DNA of 64,000 bases. Origin: Alphaproteobacteria bacterium (lineage in GTDB: Bacteria > Pseudomonadota > Alphaproteobacteria > ATCC43930 > CGMCC-115725). The notes under the pieces were generated by a model. The model was not told the origin of the DNA. It did not search any database and saw only the letters and a list, made by a program, of their open reading frames with translations. This document shows positions 17,350-27,947 of this stretch, piece after piece. Location of the stretch: assembly GCA_028871455.1 (NCBI GenBank), contig JAGWNF010000016.1, positions 1 to 64,000 on the forward strand, in the 5' to 3' direction. Positions within the stretch are counted from its first letter, which is position 1. Each line of letters begins with the position of its first letter. The translations under genes and the position numbers were made by a program.

Positions 17350-19556
17350 CCTCGGCGTCACCACTCTCTCTAGACCGCGAGGGCGATGCCATCATCCAGG
17401 GCGATCATACCGACCCCTTCGCGTATCTGGGACCCCACGCGACCGAGTCGGGTTTTCTCGTGCGCGCGTTCCTGCCAGACGCCGTACGGGTGGAATTGAT
17501 CGACCACAACAACGGCAAGACCATTGCCGCGGCGGCGCCGATCCGCGAACGCATCGGTCTATTCATAGTGCCGCTAATGGCTCCGCCGCCACGGCCCTAT
17601 CGCCTGCGTGCAACCTGGTGCGGAAGCACCGCCGAGTTCATCGATCCCTATCAGTTCGGACCGTGGCTCAGTGACACCGATCTCTATCTACTGCGCGAAG
17701 GCACGCACGTCGAAGCCTACCGGCGTCTCGGCGCGCACAGCGTGGTGCTCGACGGGATCGAGGGTGTCGCATTCTGCGTCTGGGCACCGAATGCCAAGCG
17801 GGTTAGCGTCGTTGGCGATTTTAACTTCTGGGATGGGCGGCGCCATGTCATGCGGCTTCATCCCGGCGCGGGTATCTGGGAACTCTTCATTCCGGGAATC
17901 GGCGAAGGAGCGCGCTATAAATATGAGGTCAAGGCGCAAAACGGGGTGATCCTGCCGCTCAAGGCCGATCCCCTGGCGCAAGCCGCCGAGCGGCCGCCGG
18001 CGACGGCATCATTGGTCGCGCGCATCGACCACCATCGCTGGCAGGATGGAACTTGGATGGCCGGCCGCAGCGAGCGCAATTTTTATGCCCGTCCGATGGC
18101 GATCTACGAGGTGCATCTCGGTTCGTGGCGACGCCGCCCCGAAGAGGGCAATCGCTTTTTCTCCTATCAAGAACTCGCCGAGACGCTGGTGCCCTACGTC
18201 AAGGAGATGGGATTCACCCATCTCGAACTATTGCCGATCACCGAGCATCCGTTCGACGGATCTTGGGGCTATCAGCCGACCGGACTCTACGCGCCGACGA
18301 GCCGCTACGGCACGCCGACCGATTTTCAGGTTTTCATCGACGCCTGCCACCGAGCCGAGATCGGCGTGCTCCTCGATTGGGTGCCGGGTCACTTCCCCAA
18401 CGATCCGCATGGTCTTGCTGAATTCGACGGCACGCATCTCTATGAGCATGCCGATCCACGGCAGGGCCTCCACCGCGATTGGAACACGCTTATCTACAAT
18501 TACGGCCGGACCGAGGTCGTCGAGTTTCTGCTCAACAGCGCGTTGCATTGGTTCGATTATTACCATGTCGACGGCCTGCGCGTGGACGCGGTCGCTTCGA
18601 TGCTCTACCTCGATTACAGTCGCCAGCCCGGGGAGTGGATTCCGAATCGCTTCGGTGGTAACGAAAATCTCGAGGCGATCGCCTTTCTCCGTCGGCTCAA
18701 TGAAACGTGCTTCGGGCGCTTTCCCGGCATCACGACTGTTGCCGAGGAGTCGACGGCGTGGCCGCTCGTATCCCGGCCGACCTACGACGGCGGCCTCGGC
18801 TTCGGCTTCAAGTGGAACATGGGCTGGATGCACGATACGCTGAATTACATGGCGGTCGATCCGGTGCATCGTTCGCACCATCATGAGCAGCTCACTTTCG
18901 GCTTGCTCTACGCGTTCAACGAGAATTTCGTTCTTCCGCTTTCGCACGACGAGGTCGTTCACGGCAAGCGTTCGATTCTGGGCCGCATGCCGGGAGATCG
19001 GTGGCAACGCTTCGCCAATCTGCGCGCCTATTATGCATTCATGTACGGCCATCCGGGCAAAAAACTGCTGTTCATGGGCAGCGAGTTCGGCCAGGAAAAC
19101 GAGTGGAATCACGATCAGAGCCTCGACTGGCATCTGCTCGGCGACGCCATGCATCAGGGCATTTCAACGTTGGTGCGTGAACTCAACGCGCTCTATCGGC
19201 GCCTCCCCGCGCTGCACGAGCTTGACCACGAACGCAGCGGGTTCAAATGGATCGACGCTTTCGATCGCGCCGCCAGCGTACTGTCGTTTCAACGCTGCGG
19301 TCGCGCGCCTGGAGATCACGTGATCGTCATTGTCAATTTCACCCCAGTGGTACGGCACAATTATCGCGTCGGCATGCCGTCGGGCGGATGTTATCGCGAA
19401 GTTCTCAACTCCGATGATCGCCGCTACGGCGGCAGCGGGGTCGGCAATGCCGGCACGCTGGCGCCGGAAGCGCTCCCTTGGCACGGCCGTAGCCACTCGC
19501 TGGCGCTGACTTTGCCGCCGCTGGCTGCGATCTTTCTTGCGCCCGCTGCGGACTAG
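17346..19556 (+). CDS. glgB: 1,4-alpha-glucan branching enzyme
   Basis: A 736-residue GH13_9 enzyme that introduces alpha-1,6 branches. It has N-terminal carbohydrate-binding modules (~20-230), then the catalytic barrel with nucleophile D414 ([16 protein letters not shown]), acid E467 (VAEESTAWP) and [10 protein letters not shown], then a C-terminal beta domain. The start is the ATG overlapping the treS stop. The frame is open slightly further upstream inside treS, but that part has no similarity. In this operon it works on GlgE-made linear glucan. No glgC or glgA is present. Confidence 0.96.
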   Translation: MTSASPLSLDREGDAIIQGDHTDPFAYLGPHATESGFLVRAFLPDAVRVELIDHNNGKTIAAAAPIRERIGLFIVPLMAPPPRPYRLRATWCGSTAEFIDPYQFGPWLSDTDLYLLREGTHVEAYRRLGAHSVVLDGIEGVAFCVWAPNAKRVSVVGDFNFWDGRRHVMRLHPGAGIWELFIPGIGEGARYKYEVKAQNGVILPLKADPLAQAAERPPATASLVARIDHHRWQDGTWMAGRSERNFYARPMAIYEVHLGSWRRRPEEGNRFFSYQELAETLVPYVKEMGFTHLELLPITEHPFDGSWGYQPTGLYAPTSRYGTPTDFQVFIDACHRAEIGVLLDWVPGHFPNDPHGLAEFDGTHLYEHADPRQGLHRDWNTLIYNYGRTEVVEFLLNSALHWFDYYHVDGLRVDAVASMLYLDYSRQPGEWIPNRFGGNENLEAIAFLRRLNETCFGRFPGITTVAEESTAWPLVSRPTYDGGLGFGFKWNMGWMHDTLNYMAVDPVHRSHHHEQLTFGLLYAFNENFVLPLSHDEVVHGKRSILGRMPGDRWQRFANLRAYYAFMYGHPGKKLLFMGSEFGQENEWNHDQSLDWHLLGDAMHQGISTLVRELNALYRRLPALHELDHERSGFKWIDAFDRAASVLSFQRCGRAPGDHVIVIVNFTPVVRHNYRVGMPSGGCYREVLNSDDRRYGGSGVGNAGTLAPEALPWHGRSHSLALTLPPLAAIFLAPAAD

Positions 19557-19558
19557 GC

Positions 19559-21631
19559 ATGGCGCGTCGCCTTGGAGTCGGCCGACCTTATCCCCTCGGC
19601 GCCCACTTCGATCCGCGCGGCGCCAATTTCGCACTATTTTCCGCCCATGCAGAAAAAGTCGAACTGTGCCTCTTCGACGCGCACGGGCGACGGGAAACCG
19701 ATCGCTTGGCACTGCCCGAGAATACGAATGGCGTCTGGCATGGTCACCTGGCCGAAGCGCATCCCGGCTTGCTTTACGGCTACCGGGTCTACGGCCCTTA
19801 CGCGCCGGAACAAGGCCACCGCTTCAACCCCAACAAGCTCCTGCTTGATCCTTACGCGCGCGATATCGTCGGCGATCTTCATCTAGCAGACGCCCATTTC
19901 GGCTACCGTGTTGGTAGCGCGCGTGCCGATCGGTCGTTCGATCGGCGGGACAACGCGCGGGTTATGCCGAAATGCCGGCTTGTCGAAGATAGTTTCCAGT
20001 GGGACGACGATCGCCGGCCGCGCCATGCGTTGTGCGACAGCGTCATCTACGAACTGCACGTCAAGGGCTTCAGTCAGCGCCACACCGGCATTCCCGAAGC
20101 GGTTCGCGGCACATTCGCAGCGCTGCGGACGCCCGAGGTAATCGACCATTTGCGTCATCTTGGCGTCACCGCGGTCGAATTGATGCCGGTGCATTGGGCC
20201 GTGGACGATCGACATTTGATCGAGCGCGGTCTGCGTAATTTCTGGGGCTACAATACCATCGGCTATTTTGCGCCGGATCGGCGGCTACTCGGCGGCGACC
20301 TCAGCGAATTCAAGCGCACGGTCGCCGCGTTGCATCTCGCGGGGATCGAAGTGATCCTCGACGTCGTCTACAACCACACCGCCGAGGGCAATGAGCTTGG
20401 CCCGACGCTGTCATTCCGCGGTATCGACAACCGCTCATACTATTGGCTCTCGTCCGACGATCCGCGGCACTACATGGATTTCACGGGCGTCGGCAACTCG
20501 CTTCGCCTGACACATCCTTATGTGCTCCGCCTCGTCACCGACTCGTTGCGGTATTGGGTCGAGGTCATGCATGTCGACGGCTTCCGTTTCGACCTCGCCA
20601 CCACGTTGACGCGCGGGCCCAACGGATTTGATCCGAACAGCAGCTTCCTCGATGCACTCAGCCAGGATCCGGTGTTGTCGCAGGTCAAGCTGATCGCCGA
20701 GCCCTGGGATGTCGGCGAAGGCGGTTATCGGCTCGGTGCATTTCCGCCAGGCTGGAGCGAATGGAACGACCGATTCCGTAACGACCTACGCCGTTTTTGG
20801 CGCGGAGATTCCGGTGTGATTGGCGCCGTCGCGGCGCGCATCGCCGGCTCAGCCGATATCTTCCGTCACGACAACCGACGACCGTCGGCGAGCATCAATT
20901 TCGTCACCGCGCACGACGGCTTCACGCTCACCGACTTGGTAAGCTACAACGCCAAGCACAACGAGGCGAATCACGAGAACAATAACGACGGCACCAACGA
21001 CAACTTGAGCTGGAATTGTGGCGCCGAAGGCCCAACGGACGACGCAGAGATCGCCGCTTTGCGCAATCGGCAGCGGCGGAATTTCCTAGCCTCACTGCTG
21101 CTATCACTCGGCGTGCCGATGCTTCTCGCCGGTGATGCAATGGGCAACAGCCAGAACGGCAACAACAACGCCTACTGCCAGGATAACGAGATCGGTTGGG
21201 TCGACTGGTCCGGCCTATGGCAGCCGGGTAGTGACTTGACCACCTTCATTCGCCGCCTGATCGATTTGCGCCACGACCGGCATCTGACGCGCGACCGCTT
21301 TCTCGACGGCAAGGTCACGCCCGACGGTCGCAAGGATATGACCTGGCTGCACCCCGACGGCGGCGAGATGACGGAAGCCGACTGGAATGCCCCGGATGCG
21401 CGTTTTCTGGCGGCGGTGTTCGATGCGACGCGGCAACCGTTGATGCTACTGATGAACGGTCACGCCGAGCCAGTCGCTTTTACCGTGCCGGAAACACCCG
21501 GCATCAAGGCCTGGCGCATGCGGATTAACACCTCTGCCGACAATGGCTTCGGCGATGCTGTCCTTACCGCCTCGGCGCAATACATGGTGCCACCACGCAC
21601 GTTGATCGCCCTTGTGGGCGAAGAGAGTTGA
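19559..21631 (+). CDS. glgX: Glycogen debranching enzyme
   Basis: A 690-residue GH13_11 isoamylase-type enzyme that hydrolyses alpha-1,6 branches. It has an N-terminal CBM48 (~10-110), nucleophile D345 (FRFDLATTL), acid E381 (LIAEPWDVGEGG), and the family hallmark NFVTAHDGFTLTDLVSYN. GlgX/TreX proteins are typical partners of TreZ. It starts two bases after the glgB stop and lies 6 nt from treZ. Confidence 0.95.
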   Translation: MARRLGVGRPYPLGAHFDPRGANFALFSAHAEKVELCLFDAHGRRETDRLALPENTNGVWHGHLAEAHPGLLYGYRVYGPYAPEQGHRFNPNKLLLDPYARDIVGDLHLADAHFGYRVGSARADRSFDRRDNARVMPKCRLVEDSFQWDDDRRPRHALCDSVIYELHVKGFSQRHTGIPEAVRGTFAALRTPEVIDHLRHLGVTAVELMPVHWAVDDRHLIERGLRNFWGYNTIGYFAPDRRLLGGDLSEFKRTVAALHLAGIEVILDVVYNHTAEGNELGPTLSFRGIDNRSYYWLSSDDPRHYMDFTGVGNSLRLTHPYVLRLVTDSLRYWVEVMHVDGFRFDLATTLTRGPNGFDPNSSFLDALSQDPVLSQVKLIAEPWDVGEGGYRLGAFPPGWSEWNDRFRNDLRRFWRGDSGVIGAVAARIAGSADIFRHDNRRPSASINFVTAHDGFTLTDLVSYNAKHNEANHENNNDGTNDNLSWNCGAEGPTDDAEIAALRNRQRRNFLASLLLSLGVPMLLAGDAMGNSQNGNNNAYCQDNEIGWVDWSGLWQPGSDLTTFIRRLIDLRHDRHLTRDRFLDGKVTPDGRKDMTWLHPDGGEMTEADWNAPDARFLAAVFDATRQPLMLLMNGHAEPVAFTVPETPGIKAWRMRINTSADNGFGDAVLTASAQYMVPPRTLIALVGEES

Positions 21632-21637
21632 TCGGCG

Positions 21638-23434
21638 GTGCGACGCCAGCATCGCATGATGTTCGGCGCGGCGATCGATGCGCACGGTACGTCTTTTCGG
21701 TTATGGGCGCCGGCGGCGCGCGCAGTGGCGCTGCATCTGCCGGAGACCCGACGAAATGTCCCCATGGCGCGCCAGGAGAGCGGCTGGCACGCAGTACGCA
21801 TCCCCAACCTCGTTGCCGGCACCGTGTATCAATACGTCATCGACGACGTTCAGCCAGTGCCGGATCCGGCGTCCCGTTTTCAGCCACACGATGTCGACGG
21901 ACCGAGCGAACTCATTGATCCTGAGGCCTTCGATTGGCCGGACGCCACCTGGAATGGCCGCCCTTGGCACGAAGCGGTGATCTACGAGATACACGTGGGC
22001 ACATTCACGCGCGAGGGCACGTTCGCGGCGGCCGAAGCTGATCTCTCACGCCTTGCCAATCTTGGCATCACAGCGATCGAACTCATGCCGGTCGCCGATT
22101 TTGCCGGCAGGCGCAACTGGGGTTATGACGGCGTACTGCCGTTCGCACCGGATTCCACCTACGGCACGCCGAGCGCGCTCAAATGCTTTATCGCTGCCGC
22201 GCACGCACTCGGCCTCATGGTCTTCGTCGATGTCGTCTACAATCACTTCGGACCGGAGGGTAACTATCTCGGTCGTTACGCGCCCGAGTTCTTCGCCGAC
22301 ACCGATACCGGATGGGGACGCGGGATCAATTTCGCGGCACGACTGGTGCGCGATTTCTTCATCGACAACGCGCTCTACTGGATCATCGAGTACAACGTGG
22401 ACGGCCTGCGATTCGATGCGATCCATGCGATTGACGACGCGAGCCGGCCCGACATCCTCGAAGAGCTCGCGGCGCGCCTACGGCTGGCGGTCGCGCCAAA
22501 CCGCCACGTTCATCTCATGCTGGAAAACGACCGCAATCAGGCGCGCTATCTCCGTCGCGACGCCGATGGTCAGACTGTCGCGTATGATGCCCAGTGGAAC
22601 GACGATTTTCACCACGCCGCGCACGTCGTCTTGACGGGTGAAACCGCCGGTTATTATGCCGACTTCGCCGTCGAACCAGTCGCCAAACTCGGCCGGGCGC
22701 TTGCCGAAGGATTCGCATTCCAGGGAGAGTATTCGGGGTATCGCAACGCGCGTCGCGGCGAGCCGAGCCACGACTTGCCGCCGGTTGCGATGGTCAATTT
22801 TCTGCAGAACCACGATCAGGTCGGCAACCGGCCCTGCGGCGAGCGGCTGACTGTCCTGGCCGAACCGGCCGCGCTCGCCGCAGCGACAGCCATCTTGCTG
22901 CTGGCACCGTCGCCGCCTCTCCTTTTCATGGGCGAGGAATGGGATGCGACGACGCCGTTTCTCTTCTTCTGCGACTTCTCTGGTGCTTTGGGCGACGCGG
23001 TGCGCGACGGTCGACGGCGTGAACTCAGAAAACTTCCGGCGTATACGAGCGCTGATGCCGTGGCGAGCGTTCCGGATCCGCAGGCGCTGGCAACTTTCGA
23101 ATGCAGTCAACTCGTGCGACCAGCCCCCGGCGAACGTCCGCCGATGAACCATGCGATCCGCAGTCTGCTCGCCATTCGTCATCGCGAGATCGTACCGCGT
23201 CTGGCCGGAACGCCAGGCGGTGCATCGCACTACGTTGCGGTCGGCACCGGCCTCACCACCGAATGGCGGCTCGGTGACGGCAGCCGCCTGTCGCTCGTCG
23301 CCAACCTTGGTTGCAAAGCGATCACCCGGTCGTGGCCCACGGCGCCAGGCCACGTGCTGTGGGGCGGTAATGTGCGCGGCGATCAACTTTCGCCCTGGTC
23401 GGTGACCTGGACGTTGACAGAGGCGGCGGCGTGA
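21638..23434 (+). CDS. treZ: Malto-oligosyltrehalose trehalohydrolase
   Basis: A 598-residue GH13_10 enzyme that releases trehalose from maltooligosyl-trehalose. Nucleophile D260 (LRFDAIHAIDD), acid E296 (MLENDRNQARYL) and FLQNHDQVGNR are present. I kept the GTG at 21638, because the short basic lead before MMFGA matches the family N-terminus; ATG 21656 is an alternative. Its usual partner TreY (maltooligosyl trehalose synthase), which makes the substrate, is not in this operon or window. Its stop overlaps the malQ start (GTGA). Confidence 0.92.
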   Translation: MRRQHRMMFGAAIDAHGTSFRLWAPAARAVALHLPETRRNVPMARQESGWHAVRIPNLVAGTVYQYVIDDVQPVPDPASRFQPHDVDGPSELIDPEAFDWPDATWNGRPWHEAVIYEIHVGTFTREGTFAAAEADLSRLANLGITAIELMPVADFAGRRNWGYDGVLPFAPDSTYGTPSALKCFIAAAHALGLMVFVDVVYNHFGPEGNYLGRYAPEFFADTDTGWGRGINFAARLVRDFFIDNALYWIIEYNVDGLRFDAIHAIDDASRPDILEELAARLRLAVAPNRHVHLMLENDRNQARYLRRDADGQTVAYDAQWNDDFHHAAHVVLTGETAGYYADFAVEPVAKLGRALAEGFAFQGEYSGYRNARRGEPSHDLPPVAMVNFLQNHDQVGNRPCGERLTVLAEPAALAAATAILLLAPSPPLLFMGEEWDATTPFLFFCDFSGALGDAVRDGRRRELRKLPAYTSADAVASVPDPQALATFECSQLVRPAPGERPPMNHAIRSLLAIRHREIVPRLAGTPGGASHYVAVGTGLTTEWRLGDGSRLSLVANLGCKAITRSWPTAPGHVLWGGNVRGDQLSPWSVTWTLTEAAA

Positions 23435-25239
23435 GCGACGCGCGGCCGGCGATCGCGGACCTCATCGAGCGCGATTATCACGACGCGCTCGGGCGACATC
23501 ATCGGATGTCGGACGAGGCGACCGCGCGCTTAACGGCGGCGCTCGAGCGTTCGAGCGGCCATCCCACTCCGATCCTATCGACGCCGCGACCGACCCGCTG
23601 CTACACGCCCGACTGGGACCGCGGCTGGGGCGTTGTCGCACAGCTCTATGGTCTGCGCTCGACGCGCAATTGGGGCATCGGCGATTTCACCGACCTTAGA
23701 CGCCTGGTCGATTTGGCTGCCGCCGCCGGCGCCGATTTCATCGGCCTCAATCCGCTGCACGCGCTCTATGCCGCCGACCCATCGCGGATCAGCCCCTATT
23801 CTCCATCGAGCCGCGAATTCATCAACGTGCTCTACCTCGATCCACTGGAAATGACCGGTTATGCTGAATCGGGTGCGGCCCGTGCTGCGGTTTCTAGCCG
23901 CAGTTTTCAAACGCTGCTCGACCGGCTGCGCGCCAGCCCGACCGTCGGATACGCCGAGATCGCAGCCGCGAAGCACGGGATTTTCCGCGTGATCTTCGAC
24001 ACGTTCGAGCACCGCTTACGCGCTGCACCGAACGACGAGGTAGTCCGCGATTTTGCGAGCTTCACGCGGCTCCGTGGCGCGGCCTTGCGCAGCTTTGCGC
24101 TCTACCAGGCCCTCTCCTCGCTCGCCGGCTTCGGACCGGACTGGATGAGCTGGCCGACGAAATTTCGCGACCCGACCGGCGCTGCTGTCACGCAATTTGC
24201 TAAAGAGCACGCGCGTGAGCTGCGCTACCACGCCTTCCTGCAATGGCAGGCGGATCGTCAGCTTCGTGCCTGCGCCGAGACGGCGCGCCGTGCCGGCATG
24301 CGCGTCGGACTCTATCTCGATCTTGCACTCGGCTGCGCGCCTGACAGCGCCGAGGGCTGGGTGGGACACGCGGAGACCGTGCCCGGCTTCCACGTTGGCG
24401 CTCCACCCGACGATTGGAACGCCAATGGCCAGGACTGGGGCCTGTTTGCTCCCAACCCCGAAGCCCTGATGCGGACGGGCTGCGGCACTTACCGCCGCAT
24501 CGTCGCCGCCGTCATGGCGCATGCGGGTGCCATCCGGATCGACCATGTGCTCGGCTTCAATCGCCTGTTCGTGGTTCCGGCCGGCGGACAGCCGGTCGAC
24601 GGCGCTTATCTACGCATGCCATTCGGCGCACTAAGCTCGGCCGTCGCGGTGGAAAGCGCGGCACGGCAATGCGTCGTGGTCGGCGAGGATCTTGGCACGG
24701 TGCCCCCCGAACTGCCGCCTCGCCTCGCCGAAGCGGGTATTCTGTCCTATCGGCTGTTGATTTTCATGCGCAACGGCGGACGCTACCTTGCACCGTCCGA
24801 GTATCCGCACGAGGCGTTGGTCGCACTGGCGACGCATGATCTGCCGACTTGGCGTGGCTTTTGGGTGGGCCGCGACATCGAAACCAAGTACCGCCTAGGC
24901 ATCCATCCTGCGGGCTTATCGCAGGATCAAGAACGAATCCAGCGCGCGGCCGAGTGCGATTCCATCCGTGAGGCTTTCGCGCGCGCCGGTTTCGACGCTC
25001 ATGATGACGCCTCGATCGTCGTCGCGGCTCATCGCTTTATTGCCCGCACACCAAGCCGGTTCGTGGCGGTTCAGCTCGAGGAGCTCGCACAGGAGATTGA
25101 CCAGGTCAACTTGCCCGGCGCGCCGGTCGGCGCCTATCCAAGTTTCGCGCGCAAACTCGGTCGCGACCTCGATGCCATATTTGCGGACCCGACGGCGGAA
25201 GCGATCCTCACCGCCGTGCGCGCCGAGCGGCCTCGGTAA
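23431..25239 (+). CDS. malQ: 4-alpha-glucanotransferase
   Basis: A 602-residue GH77 enzyme that moves alpha-1,4-glucan segments between chains. Nucleophile D371 (IRIDHVLGFNRL), acid E419 and nearby Asp (VVGEDLGTVP), and a late ATHDLPTWRGFW block are all present. The GTG start overlaps the treZ stop. It is the last gene of the operon, and in many relatives treY follows this gene. Here the next 100 bp hold only a hairpin before a convergent gene. Confidence 0.93.
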   Translation: MSDARPAIADLIERDYHDALGRHHRMSDEATARLTAALERSSGHPTPILSTPRPTRCYTPDWDRGWGVVAQLYGLRSTRNWGIGDFTDLRRLVDLAAAAGADFIGLNPLHALYAADPSRISPYSPSSREFINVLYLDPLEMTGYAESGAARAAVSSRSFQTLLDRLRASPTVGYAEIAAAKHGIFRVIFDTFEHRLRAAPNDEVVRDFASFTRLRGAALRSFALYQALSSLAGFGPDWMSWPTKFRDPTGAAVTQFAKEHARELRYHAFLQWQADRQLRACAETARRAGMRVGLYLDLALGCAPDSAEGWVGHAETVPGFHVGAPPDDWNANGQDWGLFAPNPEALMRTGCGTYRRIVAAVMAHAGAIRIDHVLGFNRLFVVPAGGQPVDGAYLRMPFGALSSAVAVESAARQCVVVGEDLGTVPPELPPRLAEAGILSYRLLIFMRNGGRYLAPSEYPHEALVALATHDLPTWRGFWVGRDIETKYRLGIHPAGLSQDQERIQRAAECDSIREAFARAGFDAHDDASIVVAAHRFIARTPSRFVAVQLEELAQEIDQVNLPGAPVGAYPSFARKLGRDLDAIFADPTAEAILTAVRAERPR

Positions 25240-25322
25240 GTGATCGGGGCTTCGCCGCCTGCATTCCATCTGCAACGCTCAGGGCCGGTTCAGGCTGCTG
25301 ACGCGCGTGGGGGATCGCGCCG

Positions 25323-25346
25323 TAGGGGCGTGGACACGCGCCCCTA
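25323..25346. terminator. Shared hairpin between convergent malQ and alpha-glucosidase genes
   Basis: A perfect 8-bp inverted repeat (TAGGGGCG at 25323-25330, CGCCCCTA at 25339-25346, 8-nt loop) lies between convergent genes and contains the stop codon of the alpha-glucosidase gene. There is no T-run, so it may be a bidirectional or rho-assisted terminator. Confidence 0.4.
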
Positions 25347-27017
25347 GCGGTCGCTGGGCTCTGTACCAAGGATCAGCCCGAATGACGGCAGCACCGGATC
25401 ACCAGCCGATGGGCGCGACACGAATGGCAGGTCTGCCGGCGTCATGCGCGACAGCACGCGATCCGGTATTGCCGCCGGTGATGGCGCGAGATTGAACAGC
25501 GCGATGGTGGCCTCGCCATCGAACCGTCGGCGCCAGCCGACCAATGGATCAGGCAAATCAAGCATCTCGGTATCACCGATCGTTAGCGAGGGATGCGCGC
25601 GGCGGTACTGGATCATCGCGCGATAAGCGGCAAGCGTCGAATGCGGATCATTCTGCTGCCGATCGACCGCCAGTTCGGCATGCGCCGGATCGACTGGCCG
25701 CCAGGTCCGGTTGCCGGTGGAGAAGCCGGCGTTGGGCGCCGCCGCTTTCCACGGCATTGGCGTACGCGCACCGTCGCGGCCGGCGAACACGGGATAGAAG
25801 GCCAACCCGTAAGGATCGCGAATTTCGGTTGCGGCGACGCGGCTGTTGAGCAGGCCGAGTTCCTCGCCCTGATACAGGCAGACGCTACCCGGGAGGCTCA
25901 GCAGCATCGCCATCTGCAGCCGCGCAAAGGCCGTTGGCGACTCGCCGCCCGGATTCCAACGTGACGCAACCCGGGCGACATCGTGATTGCTGAACGCCCA
26001 ACACAGCCAGCCGGCGCGATTGAGCGTCGCCGAGTCGCCAACCGCCTGGCGAAAAACTACCGGCGCGAAGGGCGCTTTCATGACGCCCAGCGTATATGCC
26101 ATGTGTAATCGCGCAACGCCGGTGAGCCTAGCGACGCGATCGAGAGCACCCGGCTCGCTCGATATTTCGCCGATCGTCACTCGACCGGGAAAGCGATCCA
26201 TGAAATCGCGGATACGGGTGATCAGTGCCGCGGTGCTCGGCTGCACCATGTCGTGAACGTGGCGCTGCATGCGGAACGGATTCCACGGTGGCTCGCTTCC
26301 GAGGGGCATAGGGCGGATCGGATTCGAGCCCAAGGCTTCGTCGTGTAACATGAAATCGATGGCGTCGAGCCGAAAGCCGTCGATTCCGCGGGCGAGCCAG
26401 AATTCGGCGTTGGCGAAGTGAGCGTCCAACACCGCCGGGTTGCGCAGATTGAGCTGAGGCTGCGAAGGCAGAAAATGATGCAGATAGTACTGCCGGCGTT
26501 GCGCATTCCAGCACCAAGCGCTCCCGCCGAACACCGAAAGCCAGTTGTTGGGCGGCGCGCCATCAGGTGCTGACGCGGCCCAGACATATCAATCGGCCTT
26601 GGGACCAGTCCGCGAGACACAGCTTTCCTGGAACCACGGATAGTCCGCCGCAGTATGGCTCCAGACCTGGTCGACAACAACTTTCAACCCGAGCTGATGG
26701 GCACGCGTAACCACCGCATCGAAATCCGCCAGTGCGCCGAAGAGCGGATTGACGGCGCGATAATCGGAAACGTCATAGCCGAAATCATGCATCGGCGAGC
26801 GATAGAACGGCGAGACCCAAATCGCATCGACACCGAGCGAAGCGATGTGCGGCAGTTGCGCGTGCAAGCCGCGCAGATCGCCCCAGCCATCGCCATCGCT
26901 GTCAAAGAAGCTCGGCAGATAAACTTGGTAGATCATCGCGCCGCGCCACCACTCGCGGCGAATCTCTGAGACCATCGAAATACAATCCACCCACTGCGCC
27001 GGTTGCGCGCCGGCCAA
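25344..27017 (-). pseudogene. GH13 alpha-glucosidase gene with an in-frame TGA
   Basis: The two parts 27017-26592 and 26588-25344 are in the same frame and form one GH13 alpha-glucosidase of ~557 codons, split by a single TGA at 26589-26591 (codon 143). The context is PKAD-stop-YVWAASAPDGAPPNNW. Relatives have Trp at this point (PKADWYVWAD), so one TGG-to-TGA change explains it. Everything else is intact: nucleophile D218 (FRLDAIDFMLHD), acid E284 (TIGEISSEPG) and FSNHDVARV. The lesion is therefore recent, or a sequencing error. An ATG at 26534 cannot rescue it, as the barrel would lack its first strands. The functional gene would feed glucose to the nearby ppgK. Confidence 0.85.
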
Positions 27018-27073
27018 TTTTCGCGCGGATTATTTAGAGGCCGAAGGCTCCCGGACGCAACCGCTGCGGTGCG

Positions 27074-27667
27074 TTACGGCGCCGATGATGGAGTCGACGA
27101 GTCGTGAGCGCTTGCGTTACCCAGATGTTCCCAATCGCGGATATGCACGGCGCGATGCCACTCGACACCGCGCGACGGCGCTGTGCCCGTACCTTCGAGC
27201 AAGCTCTGCAGCTGCAACCGCGCGCGCGACACGCGGCTCTTCATCGTGCCAACTGCGCAGCCAGCCATGTCCGCGGCCTGTTCGTAGGAAAATCCGCTTG
27301 CGCCAACCAGCACGAGCGCCTCGCGCTGCACCGCCGGCAGGGTATTGAACGCACTCTCGAAATCGCGCATGCGCAAGTGCCATTCTTGGCCTCCGTTGAC
27401 GGTGGTCAGGTCGTGAGCCACATCGGCACTAAGCTGAGCGACGCGGCCCTGGCTCCGCTTTTCGGTGAAATAGGCGTTACGTAGGATGGTCGTAAGCCAC
27501 GCCTTGAGATTCGTTCCGGACTGGAATTGATGCGCGTGGCTCAGCGCGCGAACGACCGTTTCCTGGACCAGATCGTCGGCGAGGGTGCGGTTCTGCGCCA
27601 GCATTCGCGCGAACGCACGCAGATGGGGGAGATAGGGAACGATATCATCGGCGAGCCGGGCGGCCAT
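27074..27667 (-). CDS. ECF sigma factor, EcfG-like
   Basis: A 197-residue sigma-70 family protein. Region 2 (~12-75) reads LPHLRAFARMLAQN, then DDLVQETVVRALSH and FQSGTNLKAWLTTILRN. Region 4 (~110-160) reads LPAVQREALVLVGASGFSY, then AVGTMKSRVSRAR. These blocks closely resemble alphaproteobacterial EcfG general-stress sigma factors. The adjacent gene order is not the classic nepR-ecfG, since nepR lies 7 kb away at 34206. A possible target is the promoter-like site at 10557. Residues after 160 look like an unconserved tail. It could be an EcfG paralogue rather than the main one. Confidence 0.82.
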   Translation of the reverse strand: MAARLADDIVPYLPHLRAFARMLAQNRTLADDLVQETVVRALSHAHQFQSGTNLKAWLTTILRNAYFTEKRSQGRVAQLSADVAHDLTTVNGGQEWHLRMRDFESAFNTLPAVQREALVLVGASGFSYEQAADMAGCAVGTMKSRVSRARLQLQSLLEGTGTAPSRGVEWHRAVHIRDWEHLGNASAHDSSTPSSAP

Positions 27668-27947
27668 CTCATGCTCCTCGGAGTGCGCGTTGCCTCACAA
27701 GGTGCTGAGAAAGCTCTCGCCCGACAATCGGGGAAGGCCTGAAATCACTGCAATATCACACGGTGAGGCGCGAAACGTGAACGGCCATGATTTCGCCACA
27801 ATACCGGAACGGTGCCGTTCGGCACGTCGCTCAACAACGTGAAAAACGCGCAATGAGCGGCACGCGGCCCTGGATGAAGCAAGCTGAACTGCCATAAGCT
27901 GTCGCGCCGCAGATTTGCCAACTGGATAGCGGCCGAAAGCGAGCGCG

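Noticed and set aside
18228-19154. 308-codon reverse-strand ORF inside glgB
   Set aside because: Antisense shadow; glgB catalytic residues lie on the forward strand.
26589-26591. Selenocysteine at the TGA in the alpha-glucosidase
   Set aside because: Relatives have Trp, not Cys, at this position and no SECIS-like hairpin stands out; a nonsense change is simpler.
27806-27831. EcfG promoter upstream of gnd
   Set aside because: GGAAC is followed after 17 nt by CGCT, not CGTT, so the -10 element is off consensus.
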